7,934 bases of DNA from Clostridiales bacterium (GTDB lineage: Bacteria > Bacillota > Clostridia > UBA1381), in NCBI GenBank assembly GCA_003453455.1, contig DMLG01000138.1, positions 1 to 7,934 of the forward strand, read 5' to 3'. The translations under genes and the position numbers were made by a program. The notes under the pieces were generated by a model. The model did not search any database and was not told the origin of the DNA. It was given only the letters and a program-made list of their open reading frames with translations. This document shows positions 1 through 6,866 of this stretch, piece after piece. Each line of letters starts with the position of its first letter. Within the stretch, counting starts at the first letter, position 1.

Positions 1-2
1 AA

Positions 3-302
3 GAGGGTTCCGTAAAGCTTACAGATATCAACGAGGCAGTAGCAGCAGAGGGGACAAAAGAGGCTTTAGAGGCAGCAGAAGCTGACATAAAGAGCGGTAA
101 AATCAAGGTGTTTGATACAGCAACATTTACAGTAGAGGGAAAAGCACTTGATTCTTATCTTGCAGATGTTGACACAGACGAGAACTACACACCTGATACA
201 GAAGTTATTAAAGATGGTTACTTCCACGAATCAGAAATGCGTTCAGCTCCTTACTTCGATTTAAATATCGACGGTATAACACTTCTGAACAAAATGTTCT
301 AA
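3..302 (+). CDS. nupN: BMP-family nucleoside-binding lipoprotein of ABC importer (C-terminal part)
   Basis: The reading frame enters from the left edge (first full codon at 3) and stops at 302, giving the last 99 residues; the lipoprotein signal and ligand-binding N-lobe lie outside the window. The visible part matches the C-terminus of BMP/PnrA/Med-type solute-binding proteins: a 'GSVKLTDIN' strand, a helix, the 'KSGKIKVFD' strand, then an acidic tail with 'YTPDTEVI', 'DGYFHES' and 'RSAPYFDL', which I recall from clostridial BMP proteins. In this family the protein captures purine nucleosides outside the membrane and delivers them to the permeases. The ATPase and two permeases directly downstream support this. 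A GTG at 108 could be mistaken for a start, but the coding frame runs unbroken upstream of it, so it is internal. Family assignment is firm. The exact ligand is inferred, and the nup symbol follows the Bacillus subtilis system. Confidence 0.88.
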   Translation, partial: EGSVKLTDINEAVAAEGTKEALEAAEADIKSGKIKVFDTATFTVEGKALDSYLADVDTDENYTPDTEVIKDGYFHESEMRSAPYFDLNIDGITLLNKMF

Positions 303-319
303 AAATAGAAATAGGTAAA

Positions 320-361
320 AGGCGGAGTAAGAATTTCTTCTCCGCCTCAACTTGTTTTTTT
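320..361 (+). terminator. Intercistronic stem-loop terminator/attenuator
   Basis: Starting 18 nt after the BMP stop codon, AGGCGGAG (320-327) pairs with CTCCGCCT (340-347). With one bulged T (328), four further pairs (329-332 with 336-339) extend the stem around a three-base loop. Seven T follow at 355-361. The T run sits 7 nt beyond the stem, so termination may be incomplete. The position, between the binding-protein gene and the membrane/ATPase genes, fits partial read-through that makes more binding protein than transporter. The structure is read directly; the regulatory effect is inferred. Confidence 0.8.
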
Positions 362-422
362 ATCTTAAAAAAGCGCATATAAGCTTTATCTGAGTTTTTT
401 TAGGGTAAGAAAGAAAAAAAGC

Positions 423-428
423 GGAGGG
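423..428 (+). promoter_or_regulatory. Ribosome binding site of nupO, supports GTG start
   Basis: GGAGGG lies 7 nt upstream of the GTG at 436. No ATG in this frame lies at a comparable distance from a Shine-Dalgarno sequence. The six bases 421-426 are exactly complementary to the right arm of the upstream terminator (340-345). Confidence 0.8.
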
Positions 429-435
429 AATAAAA

Positions 436-1998
436 GTGAGTAAAGTACCGGCAGTAGAACTCAAAAACATAACAAAGTGTTTCGGCAGCATAATTGCGAA
501 CAAAGATGTTTCAATGACCATAAACCGAGGCGAAATATTATCTGTATTAGGGGAAAACGGAAGCGGAAAAACGACGCTTATGAATATGATTTCAGGTATA
601 TATTTCCCCGACAGCGGTGAAATTTTTATTGACGGCGAGCCGGTTGTAATCAGCTCCCCCAAAGACGCTTTTGAACATAAAATAGGAATGATTCATCAGC
701 ATTTCAAGCTCGTTGATATATTTTCTGCTGCTGAAAATATAGTTTTGGGACTTTCTGATAACGGAAGCTTTGATATAAAGGGCTATGAAAAGGAAATAAG
801 AAAAATCAGCGAGCAGTATGGGTTTGATATTGACCCCGGTAAAAAGATATATGAGATGTCGGTTTCCGAAAAACAGACAGTGGAGATAATAAAGGTACTG
901 TTCCGCGGTGCAGATATTCTTATTCTTGATGAACCTACGGCAGTTCTGACCCCACAGGAAACAACAAAGCTCTTTAAAGTACTGCGAAAGATGCGTGAAG
1001 ACGGCAAAACAATCATTATAATTACGCATAAACTTCATGAGGTGCTTTCCCTTTCGGACAGAGTTGCAGTTCTTCGTAAGGGTGAGTATGTAGGTACGGT
1101 AAAGACTTCTGAAACGGACGAGGCTAAGCTTACCGAGATGATGGTGGGCAAAAAAGTGAGCCTGAATATTGAAAGAAGTGAGCCGAAAAATGTTTCCGAA
1201 AGACTTGTAATTGAAAATATCAGCTGTTCAAACCGTGATGGAGTAAAACTTTTGGATAATGTGTCTTTTACGGCAAATTCCGGAGAAATTTTGGGAATTG
1301 CCGGTATTGCGGGAAGCGGTCAGCGTGAGCTTTTGGAGGCTATCGCAGGATTGCAGCATTTAAGTGACGGAAAAATCACATATATCAATCCCAAAACAGG
1401 CAAAACTGAAAATTTGCGTGATAAAACACCACGAGAAATCAGGGAAATGGGCGTAAGACTTGCATTTGTACCTGAGGACAGGCTCGGTATGGGGCTTGTC
1501 GGAAGTATGGATATTGTGGATAATATAATGCTCAGAAGTTACAGGAAGGGAAAATCGGTATTTTTGGAGCGAAAAGCACCGAAAAATCTCGCCGATGATA
1601 TCGTTGAGCGCTTGGAGGTAGTTACTCCGGGAGTAAGTACGCCTGTTCGGCGTCTTTCAGGCGGAAATGTGCAGAAAGTACTGGTAGGCCGTGAGATTTC
1701 ATCATCTCCTACGGTGCTTATGGCGGCATACCCCGTAAGAGGACTTGACATAAATTCCGCATATATAATATATAATCTTCTAAATGAACAAAAAAGCAAG
1801 GGCGCAGCCGTTATATTTGTTGGGGAAGATTTGGATGTGTTGTTGGAACTTTGCGACAGAATTGTAGTAATAGGCGGCGGAAAGATTGCAGGAACTGTTG
1901 ATGCAAGGACGGCAACCAAGGAAGAGATAGGATATATGATGACAAAATCATCATTTAATGAGCATAGTACAGAAAGCGAAGGTGAAAACAATGAGTAA
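436..1998 (+). CDS. nupO: Nucleoside ABC importer, fused double ATP-binding subunit (NupO-like)
   Basis: This 520-residue protein carries two ABC ATPase domains in tandem, the usual layout and length for BMP-linked (and ribose/galactose-type) importers. It would sit on the cytoplasmic face and power uptake through the two permeases that follow. Domain 1 (about 6-245) has Walker A GENGSGKTT (39-47), Q-loop Q88, a degenerate signature MSVSEKQ (141-147), Walker B ILILDEP (161-167) and H198. Domain 2 (about 256-505) has a degenerate Walker A with Gln where Lys should be (GIAGSGQ, 290-296), an intact signature LSGGN (407-411), and a Walker B that reads VLMAAYP (427-433) without the catalytic Asp-Glu pair. 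The switch position has GED instead of His (463-465). One composite ATP site (domain 1 Walker motifs plus domain 2 signature) is therefore intact and the other is dead, as is common in this family. The start is GTG with a strong ribosome binding site. The end overlaps the next gene by 8 nt. The specific substrate is inferred from family. Confidence 0.9.
   Translation: MSKVPAVELKNITKCFGSIIANKDVSMTINRGEILSVLGENGSGKTTLMNMISGIYFPDSGEIFIDGEPVVISSPKDAFEHKIGMIHQHFKLVDIFSAAENIVLGLSDNGSFDIKGYEKEIRKISEQYGFDIDPGKKIYEMSVSEKQTVEIIKVLFRGADILILDEPTAVLTPQETTKLFKVLRKMREDGKTIIIITHKLHEVLSLSDRVAVLRKGEYVGTVKTSETDEAKLTEMMVGKKVSLNIERSEPKNVSERLVIENISCSNRDGVKLLDNVSFTANSGEILGIAGIAGSGQRELLEAIAGLQHLSDGKITYINPKTGKTENLRDKTPREIREMGVRLAFVPEDRLGMGLVGSMDIVDNIMLRSYRKGKSVFLERKAPKNLADDIVERLEVVTPGVSTPVRRLSGGNVQKVLVGREISSSPTVLMAAYPVRGLDINSAYIIYNLLNEQKSKGAAVIFVGEDLDVLLELCDRIVVIGGGKIAGTVDARTATKEEIGYMMTKSSFNEHSTESEGENNE
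1979..1984 (+). promoter_or_regulatory. Ribosome binding site that fixes the nupP start
   Basis: AAGGTG lies 6 nt upstream of the ATG at 1991. An in-frame ATG at 1958 would add 11 residues but has no Shine-Dalgarno sequence before it, so 1991 is preferred. The site lies inside the end of nupO, consistent with translational coupling. Confidence 0.65.
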
Positions 1999-3088
1999 AA
2001 CACATAAAAAAGTCAGAGAGCCTTTGTTTCACATTGCCAAAAGGGATGCGCTTGTATGGTGGAAGGCGTGGTCAATAAGGCTTGCGGCAATCTTTGCGGC
2101 ACTCATTGTATGCGGACTGGTGACGCTTTCACTGACGGGATTAAATCCGTTTAAAGTCTATCAGGCAATGTATATGGGCGCACTTGGAACAAGCAGGCTT
2201 AGATGGAGCCTTTGGCAGGAGGTGGCTATGCTTTTGTGTATATCAATCGCCGTAACGCCTGCGTTTAAAATGAGGTTTTGGAATATAGGCGCAGAAGGTC
2301 AGGTACTTATGGGCGGTCTTGCTGCGGCTATGTGTATAATATTTTGGGGCGGAAAAGTCCCGGACAGCGTTCTTTTGCCGGTTTTAATTATTGCGAGTGT
2401 GGCGGCAGGCGCATTGTGGGGATATATTCCTGCATTTTTCAAGGCAGGCTGGAATACGAATGAAACGCTCTTTACTCTTATGATGAACTATATTGCAACA
2501 CAGCTCGTTGCATATTTTACGCTGGAATGGTCAATGCCAAAAGGCTCGGGAACACCGAGAATATTGGAGTACGGACGGCTTCCGGTAATCGGAGGAAAGG
2601 CGTATCTTCTGAATATAATCGTAGTTGCGGTTATAACGGTATTTATGTTCATATACTTAAAGTATAGTAAACACGGCTATGAAATCTCGGTAGTGGGCGG
2701 AAGTGAGAATACCGCGCGCTATATAGGAATAAATGTAAAAAAAGTTATAAAGCGCACAATGCTTCTTTCAGGCGCTCTATGCGGTGTGGCAGGTCTTTTG
2801 CTTGTTGCGGGAACTGACCATTCCTTAAAGAGCAGTACCGCAGGAGGCAGAGGCTTTACTGCTATAATGGTATCGTGGCTCGCTAAGTTTAACCCGATTT
2901 TTATGGTTATGACATCATTTTTAATAGTATTTCTGGAAAAGGGAGCATCAAAAATCTCCGAAAGATTTCGTCTTAACGACTCCTTTTCCGATATTATCAC
3001 GGGAATAATAATATTTTTTATAATAGGCAGCGAGTTTTTCATAAATTATAAGATTAAATTTAGTAGCAAGCAGGAGGAATTAAGATGA
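1991..3088 (+). CDS. nupP: Nucleoside ABC importer permease (NupP-like)
   Basis: This 365-residue integral membrane protein forms half of the channel of the BMP-type importer. After a basic cytoplasmic N-terminus (about 1-28) it shows about nine hydrophobic segments, roughly at 29-49, 76-90, 103-119, 128-148, 160-180, 205-223, 258-276, 288-315 and 333-351. Family motifs are clear: FWNIGAEGQ (96-104), NETLFTLMMNYIA (157-169), and the cytoplasmic loop HGYEISVVGGSENTARYIG (228-246), which should contact the ATPase. GRGFTAIMVSWLAKFNP (286-302) is a further family signature. The length is close to that of B. subtilis NupP (about 350). The gene overlaps nupO by 8 nt and nupQ by 4 nt (ATGA), so the three are probably co-translated. 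It belongs to the branched-chain amino acid/sugar-type permease superfamily; nucleoside specificity is inferred from the BMP protein upstream. Confidence 0.9.
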   Translation: MSKTHKKVREPLFHIAKRDALVWWKAWSIRLAAIFAALIVCGLVTLSLTGLNPFKVYQAMYMGALGTSRLRWSLWQEVAMLLCISIAVTPAFKMRFWNIGAEGQVLMGGLAAAMCIIFWGGKVPDSVLLPVLIIASVAAGALWGYIPAFFKAGWNTNETLFTLMMNYIATQLVAYFTLEWSMPKGSGTPRILEYGRLPVIGGKAYLLNIIVVAVITVFMFIYLKYSKHGYEISVVGGSENTARYIGINVKKVIKRTMLLSGALCGVAGLLLVAGTDHSLKSSTAGGRGFTAIMVSWLAKFNPIFMVMTSFLIVFLEKGASKISERFRLNDSFSDIITGIIIFFIIGSEFFINYKIKFSSKQEELR

Positions 3089-4068
3089 TACCGATAATTA
3101 TACAGCGTGCGGTTATGCAGGGAATTCCTCTGCTTTATGGTTCAACGGGCGAGATATTGACCGAGAAATCGGGGCATTTAAATCTTGGTATTCCCGGAAT
3201 AATGTATGTTGGCGCAATAAGCGGTGTTGCAGGAGCATTTTTGTATGAGCAGGCGGTAGGAGCACAGGCAATAAATCCATTGCTTTCGGTACTGATACCA
3301 TTTTTGTGCTGTATTATAGGTGCATCGCTTATGGGACTTATATACTGCTTTTTGACAGTTACGCTTCGTGCAAATCAAAATGTCACAGGTCTTGCGCTCA
3401 CTACCTTTGGTATAGGCATAGGAAACTTTTTCGGAGGCTCTCTTATTACAATAACAGGAAGTGATGTGCCGTCAATTTCGTTGTCGGCAACAAGCAGAAT
3501 GTTTAAGACTGCACTTCCATTTGCAGGTAAATGCGGCTGGTTCGGACAGGTATTTTTATCCTATGGATTTTTAGCATATCTTGCGATAATTATAGCGCTT
3601 TTAGCGTCATATTTTTTAAATAAAACGCGTGCAGGCCTGCATTTAAGAGCTGTTGGCGAAAGTCCGCAAACGGCTGATGCGGCAGGCATAAATGTAACGA
3701 AATATAAATATCTTGCCACCTGTATCGGAAGTGCTATTGCAGGACTTGGCGGACTTTACTATGTTATGGATTATGCAAACGGAGTATGGTCTAATAATGC
3801 CTTTGGCGACAGAGGCTGGCTGTCTATTGCTTTGGTTATCTTTGCTACATGGAAACCGAGCATAAGTATTTTAGGCTCAATTCTTTTTGGCGGTCTTTAT
3901 GTTATTCCGACATATATTCCAAATATAACGGTAAGTGCAAAAAAACTCTTTGAGATGCTTCCGTATGTCGTAACCATGCTTGTTCTTATACTCACAAGCG
4001 TGCGCAACAAAAAAGAAAATCAACCGCCTCAGAGCCTTGGTCTCCCGTATTTCAGGGAGGAAAGGTAA
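3085..4068 (+). CDS. nupQ: Nucleoside ABC importer permease (NupQ-like)
   Basis: This 327-residue membrane protein is the second permease, expected to pair with NupP. Its ATG overlaps the nupP stop in an ATGA junction. AGGAGG (3072-3077), 7 nt upstream, fixes the start. Hydrophobic segments lie at about 36-54, 66-92, 99-122, 156-178, 206-228, 243-257, 260-278 and 290-306. Recognisable motifs are GEILTEKSGHLNLGIPG (22-38), RANQNVTGLALTTFG (95-109), the ATPase-facing loop GLHLRAVGESPQTADAAGIN (184-203) and GDRGWLSIALVIFATWKP (241-258). The last of these is typical of the NupQ branch. At 34-38 the protein has GIPG where many relatives carry a Glu (GLEG or GAEG), as NupP does here. The polar C-terminal tail (307-327) is cytoplasmic by the positive-inside rule. 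Confidence 0.9.
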   Translation: MIPIIIQRAVMQGIPLLYGSTGEILTEKSGHLNLGIPGIMYVGAISGVAGAFLYEQAVGAQAINPLLSVLIPFLCCIIGASLMGLIYCFLTVTLRANQNVTGLALTTFGIGIGNFFGGSLITITGSDVPSISLSATSRMFKTALPFAGKCGWFGQVFLSYGFLAYLAIIIALLASYFLNKTRAGLHLRAVGESPQTADAAGINVTKYKYLATCIGSAIAGLGGLYYVMDYANGVWSNNAFGDRGWLSIALVIFATWKPSISILGSILFGGLYVIPTYIPNITVSAKKLFEMLPYVVTMLVLILTSVRNKKENQPPQSLGLPYFREER

Positions 4069-4079
4069 AGGAGATTTAT

Positions 4080-5477
4080 ATGAAAAAGGATATTTTAATT
4101 ATAGGTGCAGGCCCTGCCGGAATTTTTACGGCGCTTGAAATGCTAAGAAGAGGAACAAAGTCGAGCATTGTTATTGTAGAAAAGGGTCAAAGCATTGAAA
4201 AAAGAAGCTGTCCTAAGGAAAAAACGCATAAGTGTATGAATTGTAAGCCATATTGCCATATAACAACAGGCTTTTCAGGCGCCGGTGCTTTTTCTGACGG
4301 AAAGCTGTCGCTTTCCCCTGATGTAGGGGGCGATTTGCCGCTTTTAATTGGGGAAGATGTCGCGCGCGAAACAATAGAATATACTGACAAAATTTATCTT
4401 GAATTTGGCGCAGACACAAAGATTGAAGGCATAAATAACTCGGAAGAAGTAAAGGAAATCAGGAAAAATGCTATAAAAGCAGGATTAAAGCTTGTGGACT
4501 GCCCAATTCGCCATTTAGGTACGGAAAAGGCGCAAAATCTTTATCTTGCAATAGAGAGGTATTTGCAGAACGCGGGAGTGGAAATCCTTTTTGGATGCGA
4601 ATGTACTAATCTTATTTTAGAGGATAATGTATGCCGCGGCGCATATGTCACAAACGGCACTGAAAATTTTGAAATATTGGCTGAGCATACCGTTGTTGCA
4701 ACGGGCAGACGCGGTGCAGAATGGCTTGAACACATATGCAGCGAGCATAATATAGCGCACGAGCCCGGTACAGTCGATATAGGCGTTCGTGTTGAGGTCA
4801 GAAATGAGATTATGGAGCGTGTAAATGAAGTTTTGTACGAATCAAAGCTTATTGGCTGGCCCGAACCCTTTAAAAATAAAGTCAGAACTTTCTGCCAAAA
4901 TCCGGGAGGGTTTGTAAGTCAGGAAAATTACGATAATAATCTTGCTGTCGTAAACGGTCATTCTTATAAAGAGAGAAAGTCAAGCAATACGAATGTTGCA
5001 ATTTTGTGCTCGCATAACTTTTCGACGCCGTTTAATCAGCCTATCGCATATGCACAGAAAATTGGTGAGCTGACAAATATGCTTGCAAACGGCCATATTT
5101 TGGTGCAGCGATTTGGCGATATCTTATGCGGAAAGCGTACATGGCCAAAAGAGCTTGCGCAAAGTAATTTAAAGCCGACCCTTCCCGATGCGGTGGCAGG
5201 GGATATTACAGCGGCACTTCCATACCGCTCAATGATGAACATTATAAACTTTATAAAAGCGGTGGATTTAGTTGTTCCGGGATTTGCATCATATGAAACG
5301 CTTTTGTATTCGCCGGAGCTTAAATTTTACTCAAACCGCGTCAAAATGGACACGGATTTCAATACCAGCATTAAGGGTCTTCATTGCCTGGGCGATTCAA
5401 GCGGTTGGACAAGAGGACTTATGATGGCATCGGTTATGGGTGTTTTGATGGGCAGAAAACTTACAGATAATAAATAA
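4080..5477 (+). CDS. FAD-dependent dehydrogenase of the uncharacterised COG2509 type, with a four-cysteine motif
   Basis: This 465-residue flavoprotein is predicted to be soluble; there is no signal peptide or membrane segment. The N-terminal Rossmann motif is GAGPAG (9-14), with an acidic residue at the end of strand 2 (E34) for the FAD ribose. VATGRRG (206-212) is the ATG-type motif, and GDSSGWTRGL (438-447) is the second FAD-contact segment. Between them are features I associate with COG2509: GFSGAGAFSDGKL (64-76), DIGVRVEV (233-240), RTFCQNPGG (269-277) and VNGHSY (291-296). Near the N-terminus C44, C52, C55 and C59 form a CX7CX2CX3C pattern that could bind an Fe-S cluster or zinc, or act in thiol redox chemistry. 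The substrate and electron partner are unknown to me, and databases usually call such proteins only 'NAD(P)/FAD-dependent oxidoreductase'. AAAGGAG (4067-4073) lies 6 nt before the ATG and overlaps the nupQ stop. purA follows after 16 nt, so it is probably co-transcribed with purine genes. Confidence 0.85.
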   Translation: MKKDILIIGAGPAGIFTALEMLRRGTKSSIVIVEKGQSIEKRSCPKEKTHKCMNCKPYCHITTGFSGAGAFSDGKLSLSPDVGGDLPLLIGEDVARETIEYTDKIYLEFGADTKIEGINNSEEVKEIRKNAIKAGLKLVDCPIRHLGTEKAQNLYLAIERYLQNAGVEILFGCECTNLILEDNVCRGAYVTNGTENFEILAEHTVVATGRRGAEWLEHICSEHNIAHEPGTVDIGVRVEVRNEIMERVNEVLYESKLIGWPEPFKNKVRTFCQNPGGFVSQENYDNNLAVVNGHSYKERKSSNTNVAILCSHNFSTPFNQPIAYAQKIGELTNMLANGHILVQRFGDILCGKRTWPKELAQSNLKPTLPDAVAGDITAALPYRSMMNIINFIKAVDLVVPGFASYETLLYSPELKFYSNRVKMDTDFNTSIKGLHCLGDSSGWTRGLMMASVMGVLMGRKLTDNK

Positions 5478-5493
5478 AAATGAGGGAAAATAT

Positions 5494-6771
5494 ATGGTAA
5501 AAGCAGTAGTTGGAGCAAACTGGGGTGATGAAGGCAAGGGAAAAATCACCGATATGCTTGCAAAAGATGCGGATATTGTTATAAGATTTCAGGGCGGTGC
5601 GAATGCAGGTCACACAATAGTAAATGACTATGGGAAATTTGCGCTTCACCTTTTGCCGTCAGGTTCGTTTAATAAAAATGTAATCAATATGATAGGAAAC
5701 GGCGTGGCGCTTGATATACCTAAGCTGTTTCACGAGATTTCAGAAATCGAAAAGCGGGGTGTAAAAAGACCTAATATATTGGTATCTGAGCGTGCGCAGG
5801 TTTTGATGCCATATCATATTTTGCTTGATACTTATGAGGAAGAACGGCTTTCTGACCGGAAATTCGGCTCGACAAAATCGGGCATAGCGCCGTTTTTCTC
5901 GGATAAGTATGCAAAAACGGGATTTCAGGTTTGGGAATTGTTGCAGGATGATGAAACCCTTTTTGAAAAGGTTAAAAATACGGTAGAGTATAAAAACCTT
6001 ATTATAGAGCATATCTATCATAAGCCGCTTTTAGTTGCGGAAGAGCTTTTTGAAACCTTAAAGGAATACCGCAAAATGATTAAGCCGTATGTTGTAAACT
6101 CGGTGGAGTTTATGCATAATGCAATTAAAGAGGGCAAAAATATTTTGCTTGAAGGTCAGCTTGGAAGTTTAAAAGACCCTGATTTCGGAATATATCCATT
6201 TACTACATCATCACCTACAATAGCGGGATACGGAGCTTGCGGAGCATGCATACCGCCGTATGAAATCAAGGAAATTATAACGGTTGTAAAGGCATATTCT
6301 TCGGCAGTGGGTGCAGGAGCGTTTGTTTCAGAAATTTTTGGCGATGAGGCAGATGAACTAAGGCGTCGCGGCGGTGATGGCGGTGAATACGGTGCAACAA
6401 CGGGCAGACCGAGGCGAATGGGCTGGTTTGACTGTGTTGCAAGCCGTTATGGATGTATGGTACAGGGAACAACGCAGGTCGCATTCACAGTTTTAGATGT
6501 TTTGGGATATCTTGATGAAATTCCTGTATGCGTGGGCTATGATATAAACGGCGAGATAACGAAGAGTTTTCCGACGACTGACAAGCTGAATATCGCAAAG
6601 CCTGTGCTTAAAAAGCTACCCGGCTGGAAATGTGATATACGCGGCATCAAAAAATATGAGGACTTACCGGAAAATTGCAGAAAATATATAGAATTTATTG
6701 AAAAAGAGCTTGGTTATCCCATAAAAATGGTGTCTAACGGTCCGGCAAGAGATGATATGATTTTCAGGTAA
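5494..6771 (+). CDS. purA: Adenylosuccinate synthetase (divergent clade)
   Basis: PurA is the cytoplasmic enzyme that joins IMP and L-aspartate, using GTP, to make adenylosuccinate, the first committed step from IMP to AMP. The 425 residues match the usual length. Conserved parts are WGDEGKGK (10-17, catalytic D12), FQGGANAGHT (32-41, catalytic H40), YPFTTSS (234-240), the aspartate loop GATTGRPRR (300-308) and VSNGP (413-417). Compared from memory with E. coli PurA, several substrate contacts differ. TTGRGIGP becomes STKSGIAP (126-133). The subunit-crossing Arg143 is K141. Gln224 is L223, with a Gln at the neighbouring position 222. The guanine-recognition TKLD is TVLD (332-335), keeping the Asp but losing the Lys. 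I recall this pattern in other clostridial PurA proteins, so it is likely a clade feature rather than decay. GAGGG (5482-5486) lies 7 nt before the ATG. The gene closes the operon and is followed by a terminator. Confidence 0.92.
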   Translation: MVKAVVGANWGDEGKGKITDMLAKDADIVIRFQGGANAGHTIVNDYGKFALHLLPSGSFNKNVINMIGNGVALDIPKLFHEISEIEKRGVKRPNILVSERAQVLMPYHILLDTYEEERLSDRKFGSTKSGIAPFFSDKYAKTGFQVWELLQDDETLFEKVKNTVEYKNLIIEHIYHKPLLVAEELFETLKEYRKMIKPYVVNSVEFMHNAIKEGKNILLEGQLGSLKDPDFGIYPFTTSSPTIAGYGACGACIPPYEIKEIITVVKAYSSAVGAGAFVSEIFGDEADELRRRGGDGGEYGATTGRPRRMGWFDCVASRYGCMVQGTTQVAFTVLDVLGYLDEIPVCVGYDINGEITKSFPTTDKLNIAKPVLKKLPGWKCDIRGIKKYEDLPENCRKYIEFIEKELGYPIKMVSNGPARDDMIFR

Positions 6772-6774
6772 TAT

Positions 6775-6802
6775 AAAATGGCAGAAGATTTCTGCCATTT
6801 TT
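6775..6802 (+). terminator. Rho-independent terminator after purA
   Basis: A perfect 12-bp stem (6775-6786 with 6790-6801) closes a three-base loop and ends in a run of five T (6798-6802). The A-rich left foot makes the hairpin symmetric, so it could also work on the minus strand. It starts 4 nt after the purA stop codon and ends the transporter-flavoprotein-purA unit. Confidence 0.88.
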
Positions 6803-6808
6803 AGATGC

Positions 6809-6837
6809 TTGACTAAAATGAATTGATGTGTTATTAT
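6809..6837 (+). promoter_or_regulatory. Sigma-A promoter for wecB with extended -10
   Basis: TTGACT (6809-6814) and TATTAT (6832-6837) are separated by exactly 17 bp, and TG at 6829-6830 one base before the hexamer forms an extended -10. Transcription would begin near 6843-6845, leaving a leader of about 30 nt before the wecB ATG. It sits directly after the purA terminator, so wecB is probably an independent unit. Confidence 0.8.
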
Positions 6838-6861
6838 ACATAAAAGAGTATGGCAGAATTT

Positions 6862-6866
6862 GGAGG
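6862..6866 (+). promoter_or_regulatory. Ribosome binding site of wecB, decides start
   Basis: GGAGG lies 7 nt before the ATG at 6874. An in-frame ATG at 6850 would add eight residues, but it lacks a good Shine-Dalgarno sequence and would lie within a few bases of the predicted transcript start. Confidence 0.75.

Noticed and set aside
352..383. Possible promoter before nupO: TTGTTT (352-357) and TATAAG (378-383).
   Set aside because: The spacing is 20 bp and the -35 element overlaps the terminator T run; the match is too weak to call.
366..387. Small AT-rich hairpin (AAAGC/GCTTT) in the nupO leader as a possible riboswitch element.
   Set aside because: Only five pairs, and no conserved purine-aptamer core is recognisable; the leader is too short for a known riboswitch.
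592..1038. Long open frame on the minus strand opposite nupO (likewise at 1539-2003 and 2719-3042).
   Set aside because: Each lies fully opposite a strongly conserved gene, resembles no protein family I know and has no supporting context.
1761..1776. TATAAT-like run inside nupO.
   Set aside because: It is explained by Tyr-Ile-Ile-Tyr-Asn codons, and no properly spaced -35 element is seen.
1958..1990. Longer nupP reading starting at the ATG at 1958.
   Set aside because: It has no ribosome binding site, while 1991 has AAGGTG at good spacing and gives the usual N-terminus.
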